In this document: one piece after another, positions 48,014-62,747 of the stretch | How positions within the stretch are numbered: the stretch's first letter is position 1 | Layout of the letters: the number at the start of each line of letters is the position of its first letter | From: Limanda limanda | Taxonomy: Eukaryota > Chordata > Actinopteri > Pleuronectiformes > Pleuronectidae | Assembly: GCF_963576545.1 (NCBI RefSeq) | Contig: NC_083644.1 | Location: 26,725,393-26,789,392, forward strand | DNA length: 64,000 nt | Reading direction: 5' to 3' | Translations under genes and position numbers: made by a program | Notes under the pieces: generated by a model | The model's input: the letters and a program-made list of their open reading frames with translations, nothing else | Told to the model about the DNA's origin: nothing | Databases searched by the model: none

Positions 48014-50289
48014 CTGAAGGCAGTGGACAAATAGAAGTGCTTATTAATCATGCAATTCAACACTATGGATTACTGCAAAATAAAATAAATGATTACACTA
48101 AATTGATTATTGCTTTCAGATTTGACTGACAATGACCACAAACAGCAATAAGCAAAGTGCACATACAAAAGCTACAAGAAAAAAATCCTGTCATTGATAA
48201 ATAAATAAAAACAAAGCTGAGTGAGAAAGAAGACTTATTCATTCATGTATCCTAATTGCAGGGAAGAGATTGTCAATAAAATGTGACCCCTGCATTATAT
48301 GAGTCTCCGCTCCTGGTTTGTTTAGCGCTGGACGTTTACTCTCTTTATTGTTCTGACTCTGAGGAGACTCGAGGCTGCTGCTGTATTTCAGCCTATTGGT
48401 AAAAGAAAAGAAAAACACCATCCAGGAGACAGAGTCTTTCAGGAAGAGAAATGCTCTGAAACATAAAGTTTACACATAATGTAATAATATACTTCAAAAT
48501 GTCTTAATTTTAACAAAGCCGATGTGTGGAATTGTAGGGTTAATAGCACAGAGATGGAGTAAAGTTGTGAGAAAAACTCTTCTGACATTAGTCATGAATT
48601 TAAGTCAAAAAACGATTTACTTCATAAGTCATACATACATTTATGGAAAAAAAGACAATATTCTCTGAAATTAAGACTTCCAAGTGAATCCTCAAAGCTT
48701 CTCTGAGAATACAGTTCCCACCATTTCCTCTTTGCCCTCAGTCTTCACTTGCCAGAACACTCACCTTTCCAATAAATATTTCACTCTATCACTTGTAGCT
48801 GTGTTCTGCATATGCAGAATAATAATACTACAATAATACACGTTCACACATCGAAACAGAAATTGTTCTGAGTGTTTCCTGAATTATACAAAAATAAATC
48901 TGATTGCACTGTACTGATTGCTGATTGCTTTGTGAGGTCATCCACTTCTCGACTGATGTCTTTGTTCTTGCCATATGACCCATGTCTCTCTCTCCCTCTC
49001 TGTCTCTCTCTCAAGCAGTATATTTATATAAGTATGTATGTGTACACATGGTATGATTTCAGCAGAGTTGTTAACAAGACAAACTCCAGTTATTTAGAGT
49101 TGGGAGAGTTGGAGCCTTATCTCAACTTTTACCCTCATTGTGTAAATGAGCTACTTCTGTGTTATGAGCTATACGTTTATTTCACAACCAAGTCTAAAAT
49201 AATACTTTTAATGAGCTAAATGAATTGCATTCATGCAAACATAATTCAATTTGGATGCACAGCTCATTATATGAATGCCAAATAGTCATCATATCAACAT
49301 CCAAATAATACCAAACATTGATGCCTCATTTTGCAATATTGTCATGTCACTGAATTTTGACGCCTCACATGACCATCTCAACCTCTCCTCATTCAGGGGC
49401 TTATAAACTCTCAATATGTGGTATACATGGATAATAACCACCATAGTGTTCAGTATGCCTATAGCATTACTTTGTGTGTATCTCGTGTGTGAGCGTATGT
49501 GTGTGATATCTATATCAGTCTGAGCAGCAGATGGCCCAAACACACAATTCTGCCATTCTCTAGCCAGCAGGCCATGTCTCATAGCTGGCCAGGAGCAGCA
49601 GCAGGAGGCGCCACGAGGGCTGCTGTGTTGTCACGCATGTGAACGAGCGTTTGCGTCTCCGTATGCATGTGCTCACAGAGACCTTCATCTATAAGCCTGC
49701 TGCTGGAACTGCGCCCTGCGGTTTGGGACACATGCCCACTTGCACCGAGGCCTAAGTGTCTTATGTGACTTTGAGTGTGACTTTGTTTGTATGTGTGTCA
49801 TACTACACATCTGTGTGTTTATGTGTCTTCGATGAGCATGTAACCCCGACACCACACAGTAGTAAGAGAGAAGCCCCACCTCCGCTCCCGCATGTGTCTG
49901 TCACCACAATAATGGAGCTTTTCAGATCGTTCACTGCATACACAACATAACAAACAAACATAAACATGAACATATGTGTCACAAGTAAATACTCAAGAAC
50001 TCCTTCAAAGCTACTCCGATCAATATTTCGGTGCGAATAACGGCTCGTCAGTACTACGAAGATAATTGCTCATGGAGAACAATCCACACATCATTGTTAA
50101 CCTCTTAAATTCTTCCCTTTGAGAATTTGAGCATTGAACTGAGCATTTCAGTGTCTTTCAGCTAATTGTTTTGGTTTCATGCAAATCAACATACAAATAA
50201 TGGTTCAGCTGCTCCACATTCAACAACAACATCCACCAGTGGCAATAAGCTGTTTTAGCAAAACCTAGAATTAGGGCACTGTGGTTGTA
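48014..50289. other. intronic non-coding DNA upstream of the first naaladl2 exon seen
   Basis: No exon, gene or element was recognised. The acceptor pyrimidine tract lies just above 48014 on the minus strand. Confidence 0.5.
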
Positions 50290-50645
50290 TGCTTCCGCCA
50301 ACAAGTCTCCAGGCACCACGATCTAATCAGTTCATCTTTGAGCCCTACTGCCTACAGCTGATCTTAAGATATCATGCAAGTCCACCGTGAACTTGGGTTG
50401 CAAAATTAAAGTTCAAGGGAATGATGGGAATAATTTCCCAACACCGTTCTGGTGATATTACATTAATAAGGCAAACAATTTGTCACCACGACCTTTACCT
50501 TTGAACTTTCACCACCAAGTTCTATTCAGGTCGTCCTTGTGTCTAGTTGAATGTTTCTGCCCCATGTAATGAAATTTCCTCATGGCATCCCTGATATAAT
50601 GTGTTCAAAATGGGAAACGGACAGACAGACAAAAACAATATGCCT
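50290..50645. repeat. degraded interspersed repeat ending in GGACAGACAGAC
   Basis: The segment contains ACGATCTAATCAGTTCATCT near 50319, then ACCTTTACCTTTGAACTTTC near 50490, TTGAATGTTTCTGCC near 50548, ATTTCCTCATGGCATCCCTG near 50574 and AACGGACAGACAGACAAAAA near 50617. This order matches a very common teleost repeat (CCTTGACCTTTGACC...ATCTAATCAGTTCATC...GGACGGACAGAC). Some blocks occur out of order, so it may be two merged or rearranged copies. It is non-coding. Confidence 0.6.
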
Positions 50646-50689
50646 CTCTCCATTAAATTACTACCTATTTACTATTATTAGAATGACTG

Positions 50690-51300
50690 CAAACCATCCA
50701 AAAGCCTGCTGCTGGGATTATATCCAGCACCAAATACACAGGCCAACTCACACCACACCTCATCCAGCTTCACTGACATTTAGAGCCCTCCACAACCTGG
50801 CTCTCACATACCTGTTGGACCCTACACCCCTCACGCTGCCCTTCTCTTTTCTCCATGTCACTTTACAACTCAGCACTGTGGGTTCCGGAGCCTTCAGCTG
50901 ATCCGCACCATGACTCTTGAGCTCTCTGCCTGTCACACCTGTCAGCTGAACTCCATTGGACTGTTCAAACCTCATCTGTTTCGATCAGTTGATCCAGAAC
51001 CAACCAACATCCATCCCTCACTAATCAGATCTTAACACTTTGTTGTACTTGTAGTCACTCTTTTGTTCACACATGAAGTACTATCTTTGTTTCTTAAACT
51101 GATTTTGACCATCTCATATTTCTAACTTTTCTTATGTGGTATATGTATAATTGATGGGTGTTTGTGCCCTAATCTGATTTCAATGTTTTTCTTTCAGTTA
51201 TTCCTGTATCTATTTTTTGAGCTATTGTCAGGTGTCCTTAGGTGTTCAGAAAGGCACCACAAAATAAAATGTATCATCCTCTTTATTAATATTATAAAAA
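50690..51300 (+). mobile_element. decayed L2-type LINE 3' fragment
   Basis: The plus strand encodes ASLTFRALHNLALTYLLDP near 50765, matching the [14 protein letters not shown] block of the intact L2 ORF2 in the window. It goes on to degraded C-terminal codons. The 3' end, GGTGTCCTTAGGTGTTCAGA near 51230 followed by AGGCACC...AAATAAAATGTATCAT, is a typical L2-subfamily tail, different from the TTGA tail of the intact copy. Frames are broken. Confidence 0.75.
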
Positions 51301-53500
51301 GCAATCATGAGCTCACTCTGCTCCTGCATAGAAGACAGCATCATTTCATTACTTCTTGTTGGAAGAGATTTTCCCACCAGTCTGGACTCTGCATGTATTT
51401 GGTCTAAACAGGGAGAAGGTGAGCTGGTGTAATTTCCTCTGAAGGACATTGGTCACGCAGCACACTGGGCCATAGCGACATTTAACAATTTAGTTTATTA
51501 AAACTTTAATGGGTCCACGTGTCAGACTCCAGTAAACCTGTCATCTCAGAAGGTTAGTACCTCACCAGCATCATGTGGAGATGTAAGGCAGACTGCTCTA
51601 CTTCTTGACATTTCCTTCCAGCCAACGGGACTGAGCGTGGACATCATGTACATTGTGTTCATATTTTTTCATACTTAATAAGTTATCTTCCTTCAAAAAC
51701 AAGGAAATCTATGTTATTTCCATGCTGTGTAACCTTTCCCATGTGGGCCGAGAAGCTCTGATTGTTTTTGAAGTGTGAATAAACAGGCTGCGATTGAAGC
51801 CCGGAGACTATGTTTATCTGATGAGTGGACTGAATCCTCTCTCTCCAAAGCCTCTCTACCCCACTGAGAACAATGATAAACTGTGTATCCAAACTTCAGT
51901 CAGCCATGATTGTTTCATAAAAGCCTTTTATTAATGCTTCAAGTCACATTTCTTTGGAGTTTTAATTGATTCTTTATTCTGTATATCACTGACTGATCGC
52001 GAGAGAGAAAGAAACATCTCGTTATTGTGTTCTGAAACATCGGTTTCTTGTTCCCAAGCTTAAATGTCTGTGCAAGTCAAACCCTTTTGTATTATTGAAG
52101 CTGTAAAATTGACATGTCTCTTTAGAGCCAAGCCTCAAGCATCACTGGACCATCTCCTTTGAAAGACAAACACAAATTAACTTTGACAAAGTAGGCCTTA
52201 ATGGTCTGAAAGTCCACTTAAAAAAAATCCACTTATTTCGTTTTGTGCCGGGATATTTTTATAGCATGTTTTATGCTTGTTATAATGATAATGTGTAAGA
52301 GCTATTAGCTTGAGAGCAGGCAGATAAATCACATGTTCCGTTCATGCAGAGTGTGCACATGCAGTAATTGCCTTCGTGGGAGCTCTTTTTTGAGCCAGGC
52401 AGACTTGGAGTATGAGTTGCTGTTGCCTCTGCTGGCAGCTGCTGAGGATAATATATTCCTGTAGCACACAATCATTTTAATAGCTCATCCATTTGCCCAG
52501 GAGACAATTGATTTTCTCTGTTTCCATACACGTTAGTCACATTTGATTTCTCTCGTCGCATTTGCATTCGTCACATTTTCGGAGCGCAGCGCCTGTGCTC
52601 AGGCTCCATGATAAGAAATCTTTATTCAGGTGCCAGGTCTGGTGTTAAGGTGGAATCTAAATGATGGTGGAGGCTGCCAATAAAGAAGATTCAACACATC
52701 ACTGGTGCTGCAGTGCTATCTGGTATAACTCAGGAGGGAGGAATTGGGAAGGTACAACTGCTGAGAGTTCAATCACTGATTCCAGCGTCTGTCAGCTCTG
52801 GAGCGCTTTTAAAATTAATAATCTGCAGCTTTTTTATGTAAATGCATGTTGCTGTTAATGGTCTGTTTGATCTGATTTATTCAATATATGTCCTGCTCAT
52901 GAAAAGCAAACATTTTTCACCACTTTGATCCGATTCAGAAGAAAGATATATCCAGAGGTCGTCACCAGGGAATAAAATAAGTACCTTTCAATAAGCATCT
53001 TCGTGTACCACCTAATGAAATTAGAGCTGTTCGAATTACTGTATTGTATAACGCAAGCCGATTTACTTTATTTTCATTTAAGTTTGCATACTGAAAGACA
53101 GATTTACATGAAAATTAAAGCAAAGATCATTCAAATGTAAATTGTCATTGTCTCCATCACTGAGAAAATATTTGATATGCATTATTATTGACTTTTCAAA
53201 ATCTTAAAGTGTTATCTACTAAATAACTATCTTTTCCAATGTATGAGGCTTCTCTATGAATCCTCCCCTGAACAGAAAGGTTAAGATGTCATTTCTCTGA
53301 TGTTTAACATCAAACTCCCAGTGTCTACACCGACCAGCCCTCCACTATTAGGGCGTGATTGAATTATTTAACTTACAGAGTTTGCAGAACTACAGCCAGT
53401 ACTGGTTCCCATGCAAGCTGCATACAAAACAAACAGCAAGCATCTGCTGCCTGGTCCCTATTGGTTGCATTTTCTGTGTTCCTCGTGACTTTTCAATATT
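51301..53500. other. intronic non-coding DNA
   Basis: No gene, RNA or recognisable element was found. Confidence 0.5.
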
Positions 53501-53787
53501 TAAAGGTTCAGTATGTACGATTTAGGTGAAAGGGATCTATTGGCAGAACTCTGAAATAATCCTGTGTTTCATCTAAACTGTACAAACTGTTGTTTCCTTT
53601 ATTTACATCAGCAGCGGGGTCTCTCTATGGAGGCCGCCATGTTCTTACAGTTGTCCCAACTGAACAAACTAAACAGCTCTTGAGTTTTTACGACAACCGA
53701 AGGCTACCACAGGTTCTCTTTCAGTGAGGTTAAGGGTGTTCAGCTGCAACATGCAACTTCACCACTAAAACTTACAGACTTTAAGCA
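53501..53787. mobile_element. miniature inverted-repeat element (teleost CAGTGTGTAGGATTTAG type)
   Basis: The left end, TTTAAAGGTTCAGTATGTACG followed by ATTTAGGTGAAAGGG, and the right end, CACTAAAACTTACAGACTTT followed by AAG, are degraded inverted repeats of each other. Internal blocks GGGATCTATTGGCAGAACTC, GGAGGCCGCCATGTTCTTAC, CGAAGGCTACCACAGGTTCT and CAGCTGCAACATGCAACTTC match a very common teleost non-autonomous DNA element. It has no coding capacity. Confidence 0.75.
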
Positions 53788-56700
53788 TGAAGGTTAAGTT
53801 ACAATATAGATACAAAAAAGATAATCATTTGTTTAAGTTCTAAATATTGTTCTGCCTATTAATGAGTGGGGGTCCAATATATTTGGCAAACTGACTGTAT
53901 TAGATTAAAACAAAAAGAACCATGTTGAGTATTGAGCTCATTAATGACAAACAATGATATCAATTGTTCCCATTTTCCAAAGTAGTAATTTTCTACCTTC
54001 CAGGAAGCCGCTGGGAGTTGAAACTGAGTCACATAATCCACCACAGTGAGCCAGCTGTATTTATTCATTGTCAAAGACTAAGTCACATAGTGAAGCAGCT
54101 GTAAAAGGAGTCTGTTTCTCCCTGTCGGAATATTCAAGTGCGCTCTCAAGTGATATGACTGCACAACAGAAACCTTTTCAGAGCAAGAAATTTACACTTT
54201 TGCATCATGTTTCCTCAAACATTTTGTCCGCTACAGATAATTGAATCCTCTTGTTGCATCACCAAAGATACTTTAAAAGATCCCGATTTCATCTGAGGTA
54301 CGGCATAGCAATGAGATACAGTCAATTTGTCAACAAAGTAAAGGTGACTGAATATTAGTTTTGGTGCATTACCTGACTTTCGAAACTTTAATGCTTAAAT
54401 TAACTAACACAAGGAGTACATTTTGAAAAATGTGAACTGTGGTTTAGAAAACATGAGCAGTGTTAAGTATCCATGAAATGTATGGGCCAAAACATACAGA
54501 AACACCAGTGATTTCTACTATTTATATTTTACATTTATATCACACTTTTAGTAATGTTTTGTGTGTGTGTTTGGAAGTACAGCAATATACACTAGTGGGG
54601 TATATATTTTGCACATTACTTTGTTGTGTTTCAGATCAATTAAATAAACAAAGAATATAAATAACTATGATGTGTATTAAGATTACGGTTAATGCTACTG
54701 ATGACTTATCAAACTACTGGGGGCATCAGTTCAGTTGCATTTTCTAGTTTAGTTGTTCGTTCCTAAAGGTTTCACAAAACCTACCGGACAGATTACCACA
54801 AAGGGAGGATGAGGTGTGGGAAGAACCGGTTCAATTCATGTAGTGTCGATCCAGATCAGTGGGCAGAGCCATCATTTTCTCTGACATTGCAAAGTAGGCC
54901 TTTTCCAACACTTGAGTTGATCTCCCAAAATCAGGCGTGTTTAGGGAACTGATATTTATGAGAAAACAAAAAATCTGATTGTGATTAGATTAAATGTGGT
55001 TTCATAAGGGAACTGTTGGGCTTGAGCAGAGGTTTCCACTCCACTGAGTCCCAGAGTTCTAGTTGCAAATATAAATGAAACAGAATAGTTTCTATGGTTG
55101 TCTGGAATCATAGCACCTCTAAAGGAAACATCCTGGCACACAAACTCACATCACTAATCCTCTAAATGGCCTATGGCACATGGCTAAACATCTGTTTGGT
55201 GACAACTTCACAGCAGCACACTGGTTCCTCTTGTCCAAATGTGTGTAGTAGTATGTGATAGAGTATGTGCAGCTACGAGTCTAACTCAGCAGCTATATGA
55301 GGAGTTCAGACACAGACTGTCTTTAAATAAAGCAGCAGTTAGAGGGCTGCTTCTGGCTGAATGTAAAACAGGTCCAGTGTTACTATGCAAAGCTACGCTG
55401 CTGAATAGTAATGTGCATACACTCTCGCTCTATATGCACTGTACAATTAACCTTCGACATCCCTGAACAAAATATTACATTTTGCTCTCTTGGTCCTGTT
55501 AATAAGGGCGGTCAGGAGAACAGAGAGAGGGATTTTTTTCTTATAAAAGTAAAGCAGCACAGTGATTGCCATTTCCAGCCATTAGGATTCTGGTTTATAC
55601 GAGTCTAATATTATATTTTGACCTTGCTTAATTGATGAATTCAACCCCACCCCCTTTCCTCTCAAGTATGTGACAATGAAATTCACTGAAATCACAATCA
55701 GCCCAGCACAAGAGCAACTCAGTCAGGAGCACATGTCATCAACTAGATTCATTATTCTTCATTCACGAGACATGTGCTGTTTTTGAAGGAATGAATCATC
55801 ACACAGGAATCAGAGATGTCGCTAATAAATGAGCAATGTATTCTTCCTGTAAGGACCATTGCGATTGGATCTCAGCCAGGATAAATTAATCTTTGCAGTG
55901 TGGCTCCGAGTTGAAAGGTCACCTGACTCTGCTTTGTCGTTTCGTTTTCAACAAGACCCAGGAAAAGGGTTTTCAATACCCCACCTCTGCCAAACACACT
56001 AACACTGTATCCTAACCTCCTGCCTTGTTCACCCTGTCAACCTTAATGAAACAGATACGTAATAGTGTGCTGAGCAGTAGAGAGATTGAACACTTACTTA
56101 TTAGGATTATTTTGCATTATCAGAAGAGCAGGGGCACAATCCAAATTTCTAGACCTATACAACGAAAGCCTGTTCCTCCATAATCATGCACAATAAGAAA
56201 GACATTGTTCACACCATTTTCCCTGAACTTGAGTTGTATTACTGGGCTCCATAGGTAGTCAGTATTTCATGAAAAATAGTGTATCATTTATTTCTCCTTT
56301 CTACTGAATAGCCCTTTGAGCCTCCGTCTCCCTAAACTGGCTGCACCTCATCATCCTTCAGTGTATACACTGAAGGAAAGAAGAGGAGAGCAACTCCCAA
56401 ATTTCCTCTGTCACATTGTCTAACCTGCCGTACAGCACCCATGCCTCACCTTGTGTAACCAGCTCCCCTTCCTATTTGCAGGACAATTACCTTGGTTATG
56501 GTTTGTTGGGAGCTGCTAGACTGTTGCTGCCTACAAAATGTGGAGGAGCAAAAGTAATTCAGAGATAATTTTGTGAGGCGATGACAGAAAAGGACAACAA
56601 ACATCACCAAATAAAAGGTGGTCATGCAGTGAATTACCAACATTTTGCTTGATCAGGGGAAAAAACAGCTTGTTTTTGTTTTTTTTCTCAGAGAGACCAA

Positions 56701-57469
56701 CTTGACCAAAATGTTGAGTAATTTAGTAAAACCAGTTTTGTCTGCCAAGCCTCTTTCTGTGTCCAAGCTTGGATAGTTACACATATAGATTAAATAGTAC
56801 ATTCAACATAACCTGACATATGCCAAACATGATCTATGGACGAGTTACATTTCACAGTATATTAAGGTTGCTGAAAGTGGAAGCTCGAAGCTTGTTACCA
56901 TCAGTTACCATAAATTAGCAGTCTGCTCCTTCAGACACCGTCTCATTAATTACCTGACCTGTCGTCGGGGAAGCTTGAGTCAACCTTGTTGATCTATTTC
57001 TCCAGACAGTTACTGGGGCTGTGCTCTGCACTGAGTGGATGTCCCCATTCTCTTTCTGAAGACTCTCGATTATGAATTGTCTAATTACAAAAGCAGTGGG
57101 TTAATGTGACACGCATGTTAAATGTGTGTAACTTACTAGTTACAACATTTTTAATGATACTGGGAAATATATTTCCTGTAATATTAATGTAATGCAGCTC
57201 TATGTTTCTGGCTCCAGGTAGACTTTGAATCTGACCCTGATCTTAATACTGAGCTCATTGTTTGTTAATATAATAATAATTATTTTGTGTTTGCCAGTGA
57301 GACTTTAGGGTTTGAAAATGTCAAAGTTACCTATTCAATTATACAATATTGTTCAATCAAAATCTGGGATATTAGTACTAGTAGAGATAGCATATATATA
57401 GTGTTTTCTGCATGTTATTTATTAATATTTGTTTAAAGATTATTTGAATGATAATGAATGAGCACACAC

Positions 57470-57561
<92 letters not shown>

Positions 57562-60500
57562 CCATATGTTCAATGTGTTGCACAAGATAATGTTGAAAGC
57601 CTATAGTAGATCAGGTGAGAATAATGAGACGGTAACAATGGAACCTCATTATTAGTTATAAGTTATCAGTCTACTTTAAAATATGGGTAGCTCCATGCTA
57701 TAGGTATCAATGCTTGAATAAAAAAAGGAAAGGAACATAAGCTGTCAAAAACCCACACACCATACCTTAGAGAAGGTAAGGCTCTTCATGAGTATTGAAC
57801 GCTGCTAGAAGGTCTGACTTTGTGACAGATTCGTATCAACATCATGTCAAAGCACCTCACAGTTAGAAAGGAAGCTCACACGGAGGTTCAGATGTACGCT
57901 GGGAAATGCAGGAAATCTAAGATTTATGGAAAAGGGAAAAAATAGAATAATAACAGTCCCTCCCTCAAAGAAATAAACATTATTATTTTCATTATATGGC
58001 AACAGATTTGAAGTTGACATGAAGTTCATGCTGTTACATGAGGGATAAAGAAAGAGGAAAATAGACTTAAGAATGTTAGTTTGTGGTTCAATGACTGTAA
58101 TCCTGCAGAAGTTGCAATGATGACAACGTTCACCTTCGATGGAAAGAACCAAATCACTGCCTTAACATTACATGCACACCAGTGTCTTTGAATTAGTACA
58201 CAAGTTGCATTTATTTATGTGTTCTTGTATACTTTAAGGCAGCAGAACTGTAAACACAATATTCACAGTTTATTTCCAGTTAATGTTAATATGGTGATGC
58301 CAGAGTATTGTTACATAAGAGTTATGTTTCCTTTAGCTCTGTTTTTACTTTCCATAAATTACAGAGTAAATAGTTTAGCTGCTTCATGAACAAAAACAGT
58401 AAAGTTGCAGGCAATAATAATAACAGGTTAAAAGGGCTAAAACAGCCGAGTTGGTGAGTAAACACACACTTTAAAATGTCAAACCTATGATTACTTATGT
58501 TATATCAGTGTTTGTATTAGTCACAATCCAGTTGATTAAACGTATGCAACGTGATTAATATACTTGATTTAATCAAGGCGGTATAAGTTAACTGAAGAAA
58601 ACGTGTGCTCCTAGAGTGAAGGGGGGCTAAGTGCAATGTGCCGTGAAGCAGCACAGGTACCATCCTTGTTGATATAGTAGAATATTTGGGAAACACAATT
58701 TAAATTGTTCATCCTAGTTGCAAAGTCAAGCAATTCTTGCAATGACACTTTCTATGTTGGAGTTCACACTTTTTAAGGAAATTGACATAGACTTACACAA
58801 CAATGGTAAAATTGATTTGATCCACTGTAAATTCACATTAGTGGATCTTTCAACCCACAATACATATTAATTTGTTAATGCAATGACTTGAAACATGACA
58901 CAAACATGACACAAACTATGCGGATTCCCACTATTTCAGCTGACTGCTTTTCATAATAACTCTACTTCTGAAAACTTATTCCATCAAGTTCAACAAGGAA
59001 GCCCATCGATGCCTACTACCTGCCTACAAATATGCTCTGTATGTCTTCAATTAAGTTACGCAACCCTACAAAGTCCAGAAGTACAAATACCAGTACTATG
59101 TTTGTATGTAACAAGAGAAAACACTGAAACACATGGAGATTACTGAACAGGAGAATTACACATATGGCAAGTGAGGTTTATGCAAGGCATTTACAGATAC
59201 CTTGCAGTAATTATTCATAAATTTCAAAGAGATCTGGTGGAATGTGCAATGGGCTGAATAAATCAGTTCCTTCTGAAATGTCATACAGAGTTTCAGAGAG
59301 AAGAAAAGGAAGAACAGCTGCACTCCTGAAAGCCTTTAGCCTTGTGAGTGATGGGAAACATTGTTTCAGATAACTGAGACATTAATGGCAGCAGGATGAA
59401 AGTTTGACAAGCTGGCAGAACATTTATTGTTTGGTTTTTATCTTGGACTTAATTGGTTCTTGCTCAAACAATATGGGAATGGTTTCTCTCTGAGTCCCTT
59501 GTTTGTCAGAGCAGACAATCAATTAGTTAATCCTTTATATCCAAATGTTTGTTTATATTATTATGTTTGGTTACTTGATTTATCTTTGTGGAAATAACCA
59601 AGACAAATAACTGGTGCAAGGTGAATGTCAAACTTTAAAGTTATGATCTTATCATGATGCCACTTTGCATTCTGGTGTTGAGAAATATCGAAATTGGATT
59701 TTTGGTAGCAAATGTGACAATTGCTTTAGAAGAGAGCACACAACTGAGTCACAGGCACTTGTGACTCATTAGAATAACCCATGAACTGCAGCCGGATAGT
59801 GTTTATGATTGTGGCCTTGGCCTTATGTTAACTAAGCTTGATGAAATACAGGCAAATTCAGAAAACACACTTTTAAAGACATTTGCAAATGCCCAATATA
59901 TATATATGAATTCAGGTGAATGAATGGGTTCAGAAAAACAAGAAAAATCATAAAACATTTGGCTTCCATCAAACAGAAGCTCAGGTATGTAAAAATATTT
60001 GAGACAGAAAAGGAAGACAAATGGTAATATTAAGACGGACATTATCAAAGTGCAGCACCAACACAAATCAAACAGAGCTGTCCATGGTCCTGAAGCACCA
60101 CTGAAGCATTATACAAATGCATTTCTATGTAGTTCTTGCTATTTATCTATAGATACACCAGGCTTAACCAGAGGAGTCCTGAAAAAGGATGTGTTCGATT
60201 GAAACAAAAAGGTGTCGGCCCCAATCTGGGAGGGCCCAGCACAAATAAAGCCCTGGATAGGTTTTAGGAAAGAATGTGGTTTAGATTAAATGAAATACTT
60301 CTTTTGGGTTACAATGTTAAACATAGTTAAGCTTGTGGAGCAAGCAAAAATAAAATAAATAGCGTTCGCTGCTGGTTTCACCTGGGAAACACTCGTTTTC
60401 CTGTGTCCCTTTGTGTGCTGCATTGCTTTTTTGAAGTAAAGTAACAAAACAATCCATCAAATATCACAAAACCATTGAGTGCATCCGGTTTGTTGTTAAA

Positions 60501-61849
60501 CATTACCAGTGGGGGAATGACAAAAAAAGGTTAAACAAACAAGAGCAAGTTTCAAATAGGCTGCACAAACCAGAAGTCCTTAGTAATCATGTATGGATGG
60601 TTGCACAGATTGATAGATGAATCCTGACTGACAGCAAAACAGAAGTTCAGGTGATCCTACTATTCTAATTTCAAAATAATCCCTCCAAGGTCACCAACAT
60701 TTTTCTGCTGGTTGTTGAATGTACTGTGAAAAGACTCTGCAGCCAACTGTTCCTTCTAGCGTGAAATAGGGAGGATTAAAAGCATTACGATACAGCACAG
60801 TTAATGTCACACAAACTTACAAATTGAAGTGGCGAGTTCATATCTGCAGCTTGTTGACTGATAAAGTCTAAAAAAGGTGAAATAAGTGTAAAACAGCATC
60901 GCACAACAAGGGGGAAAAAATGATTTCACAAAATGGAACAAATACAACAGAACAGAACTTGCCCACAACATAGAAGCATACATGCCCATCCCCTATGCCC
61001 TTTGATATCACAACATCATTGTCTGGGTATTATTGTCTGGTTTGATCAGCAGTTGTGTGATGTAAACTTATTTCTAAGGATTAAGGCCGAGTGCTGTATT
61101 GACCTCAGGGACAGATCACACTGAAAGTTTTTCACCTAAATGCGCAGCGGCTAGCATGAACCCCTTAATGTTACTGCCTTGTCTGAATGACAAGATTAGA
61201 AGGCTCATCTTTTGCTCACGGATCCAACAGGCTCTGTGGGGTTTCAAGAAAAAGCCCAGTGCTTGAAAACTTGCATCATGGCTGAGCACGAAGAGTCAAG
61301 TGATCAGAGCAGAAGAAAACACGGATGGAGTGGTCACACTGCAGTTTGCGATATACCGTCATCATCAAAATACGGTGCGTTTGTAAGTAGCAGTCCAATT
61401 CCCAGCATGTGATCCACAGGCCTGAGGCTAAAATGGTCACATAGGGAGAGGCAGCTTCTACTGTAAATGATCAAAGAAGCCAAACATGAACAGTAGCTGG
61501 GTTTAGAAATCTGGGAGGGTAACATAGAGGAGTTTTGCTTCAAATATGTCTGCTGACTCCCGCCCGGTTGTTATGGATTTCCTGCTAAATAACTGAACAC
61601 AGGCAAGAAGACACACAGTTTTGCTTGTAGATAAGCAAAAATATTATATTCATCAATAGATGATACTAGGGGTTGGCGGTATATATAGAATATATTCGAT
61701 GGTGTTGGGACTGGTGCTGGTATTTGTGAACTATAGTTCGGCATACATGTTTCGTCCAAGTCTGACCACATGTTTCTTTGTTCTGGAGACAAAGCAGAGC
61801 CTCCAGAACACAGAGGGGTGAAAACTGACCTTTCAACGACTATTGGTCA
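53788..61849. other. intronic non-coding DNA
   Basis: No gene or clear mobile element was found apart from the CA repeat at 57462-57556. Minus-strand frames such as 59803-60066 are AT-rich chance frames. No upstream naaladl2 exon encoding a membrane segment could be recognised. Confidence 0.5.
57462..57556. repeat. (CA)n microsatellite, about 95 bp
   Basis: CA units with TC and TA interruptions in the first 20 bp, then an uninterrupted run. Confidence 0.97.
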
Positions 61850-62420
61850 CTCTGGGCCCCATGACCCATGAGATCACCAGGCCAATATAAGTCAAGTCCT
61901 CCCTCTCTTCGTCTTTCGACTTTGTCGAATCTTTTCGACTCAACTCTCTGAGAGGAGCCCAACTTTCTGTCTGCTCAACTTCCATGGAGGAGAGGTGCAG
62001 CTTCCAGCTCAACAAGCCAGGAAAACATCTTACCTGCCCAAGTTCTACCAACCTCCAAGCAGGCCTGCCTGGAGCAGAATGCTAAAACCTTCCAAAGGTA
62101 GTGAGGCGAGAGCCTGTCTAAAAACGTCGGTACAAGAGTTGCATCGCACAGCTGTACCTCAAAAACAGGAGCCATAAACCAGCAAGACGACTTCACTGGA
62201 CTTCAAACAGCACATCATCTTTTTCCTCTTTCCATTGACGGGTAACACAACTGGGCTTAATAATCATACTAGGCTAAGCAAGGACTGTTTATTCGATTCC
62301 CTGTGATGTTTATAAGTCTGATTTGTGCTTAAGTTGTATGACAGTTAATGTTAGTTATGTTTTTCACAGTATTTAGTTGCATGCAACTGCTTTCTCTAAC
62401 CTGTCCAGCTACACAGACAT
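61850..62420 (+). mobile_element. unclassified interspersed repeat candidate
   Basis: Less AT-rich than its flanks (61850-62180), then T-rich, with pieces such as CTGGGCCCCATGACCCATGA near 61853 and ACAGTTAATGTTAGTTATG near 62340 that look like parts of dispersed fish elements. No frame of known function, no clear terminal repeats and no duplication were found. It may be the leader of an LTR element, but I cannot establish this. Confidence 0.25.
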
Positions 62421-62747
62421 CCGCTATCTAGAAGGATTTTCTCCCTTTACTGTGATTTCAATGTCCTCTCAGTATAATAAACAGTTCATTGCTGTGTACA
62501 ACAGCACCACTTAACGTATGTCTACCACTCACAGTGACAACCTTAACACACTTTGAAGGAAAACCCATCCGTCATACACGCAAACATTGTCACACAGTAC
62601 ATGATGGAAACAAACACAGACACAGACAAACACACACATGCACACAAACAATATGTTACAGCTTGTGCATATGAGAGTGAGCAAATCTCACATGCATGAG
62701 AATGTGCTGCAATCAGCTCTGATGAATGAGGGTTTATTAAGATGCTG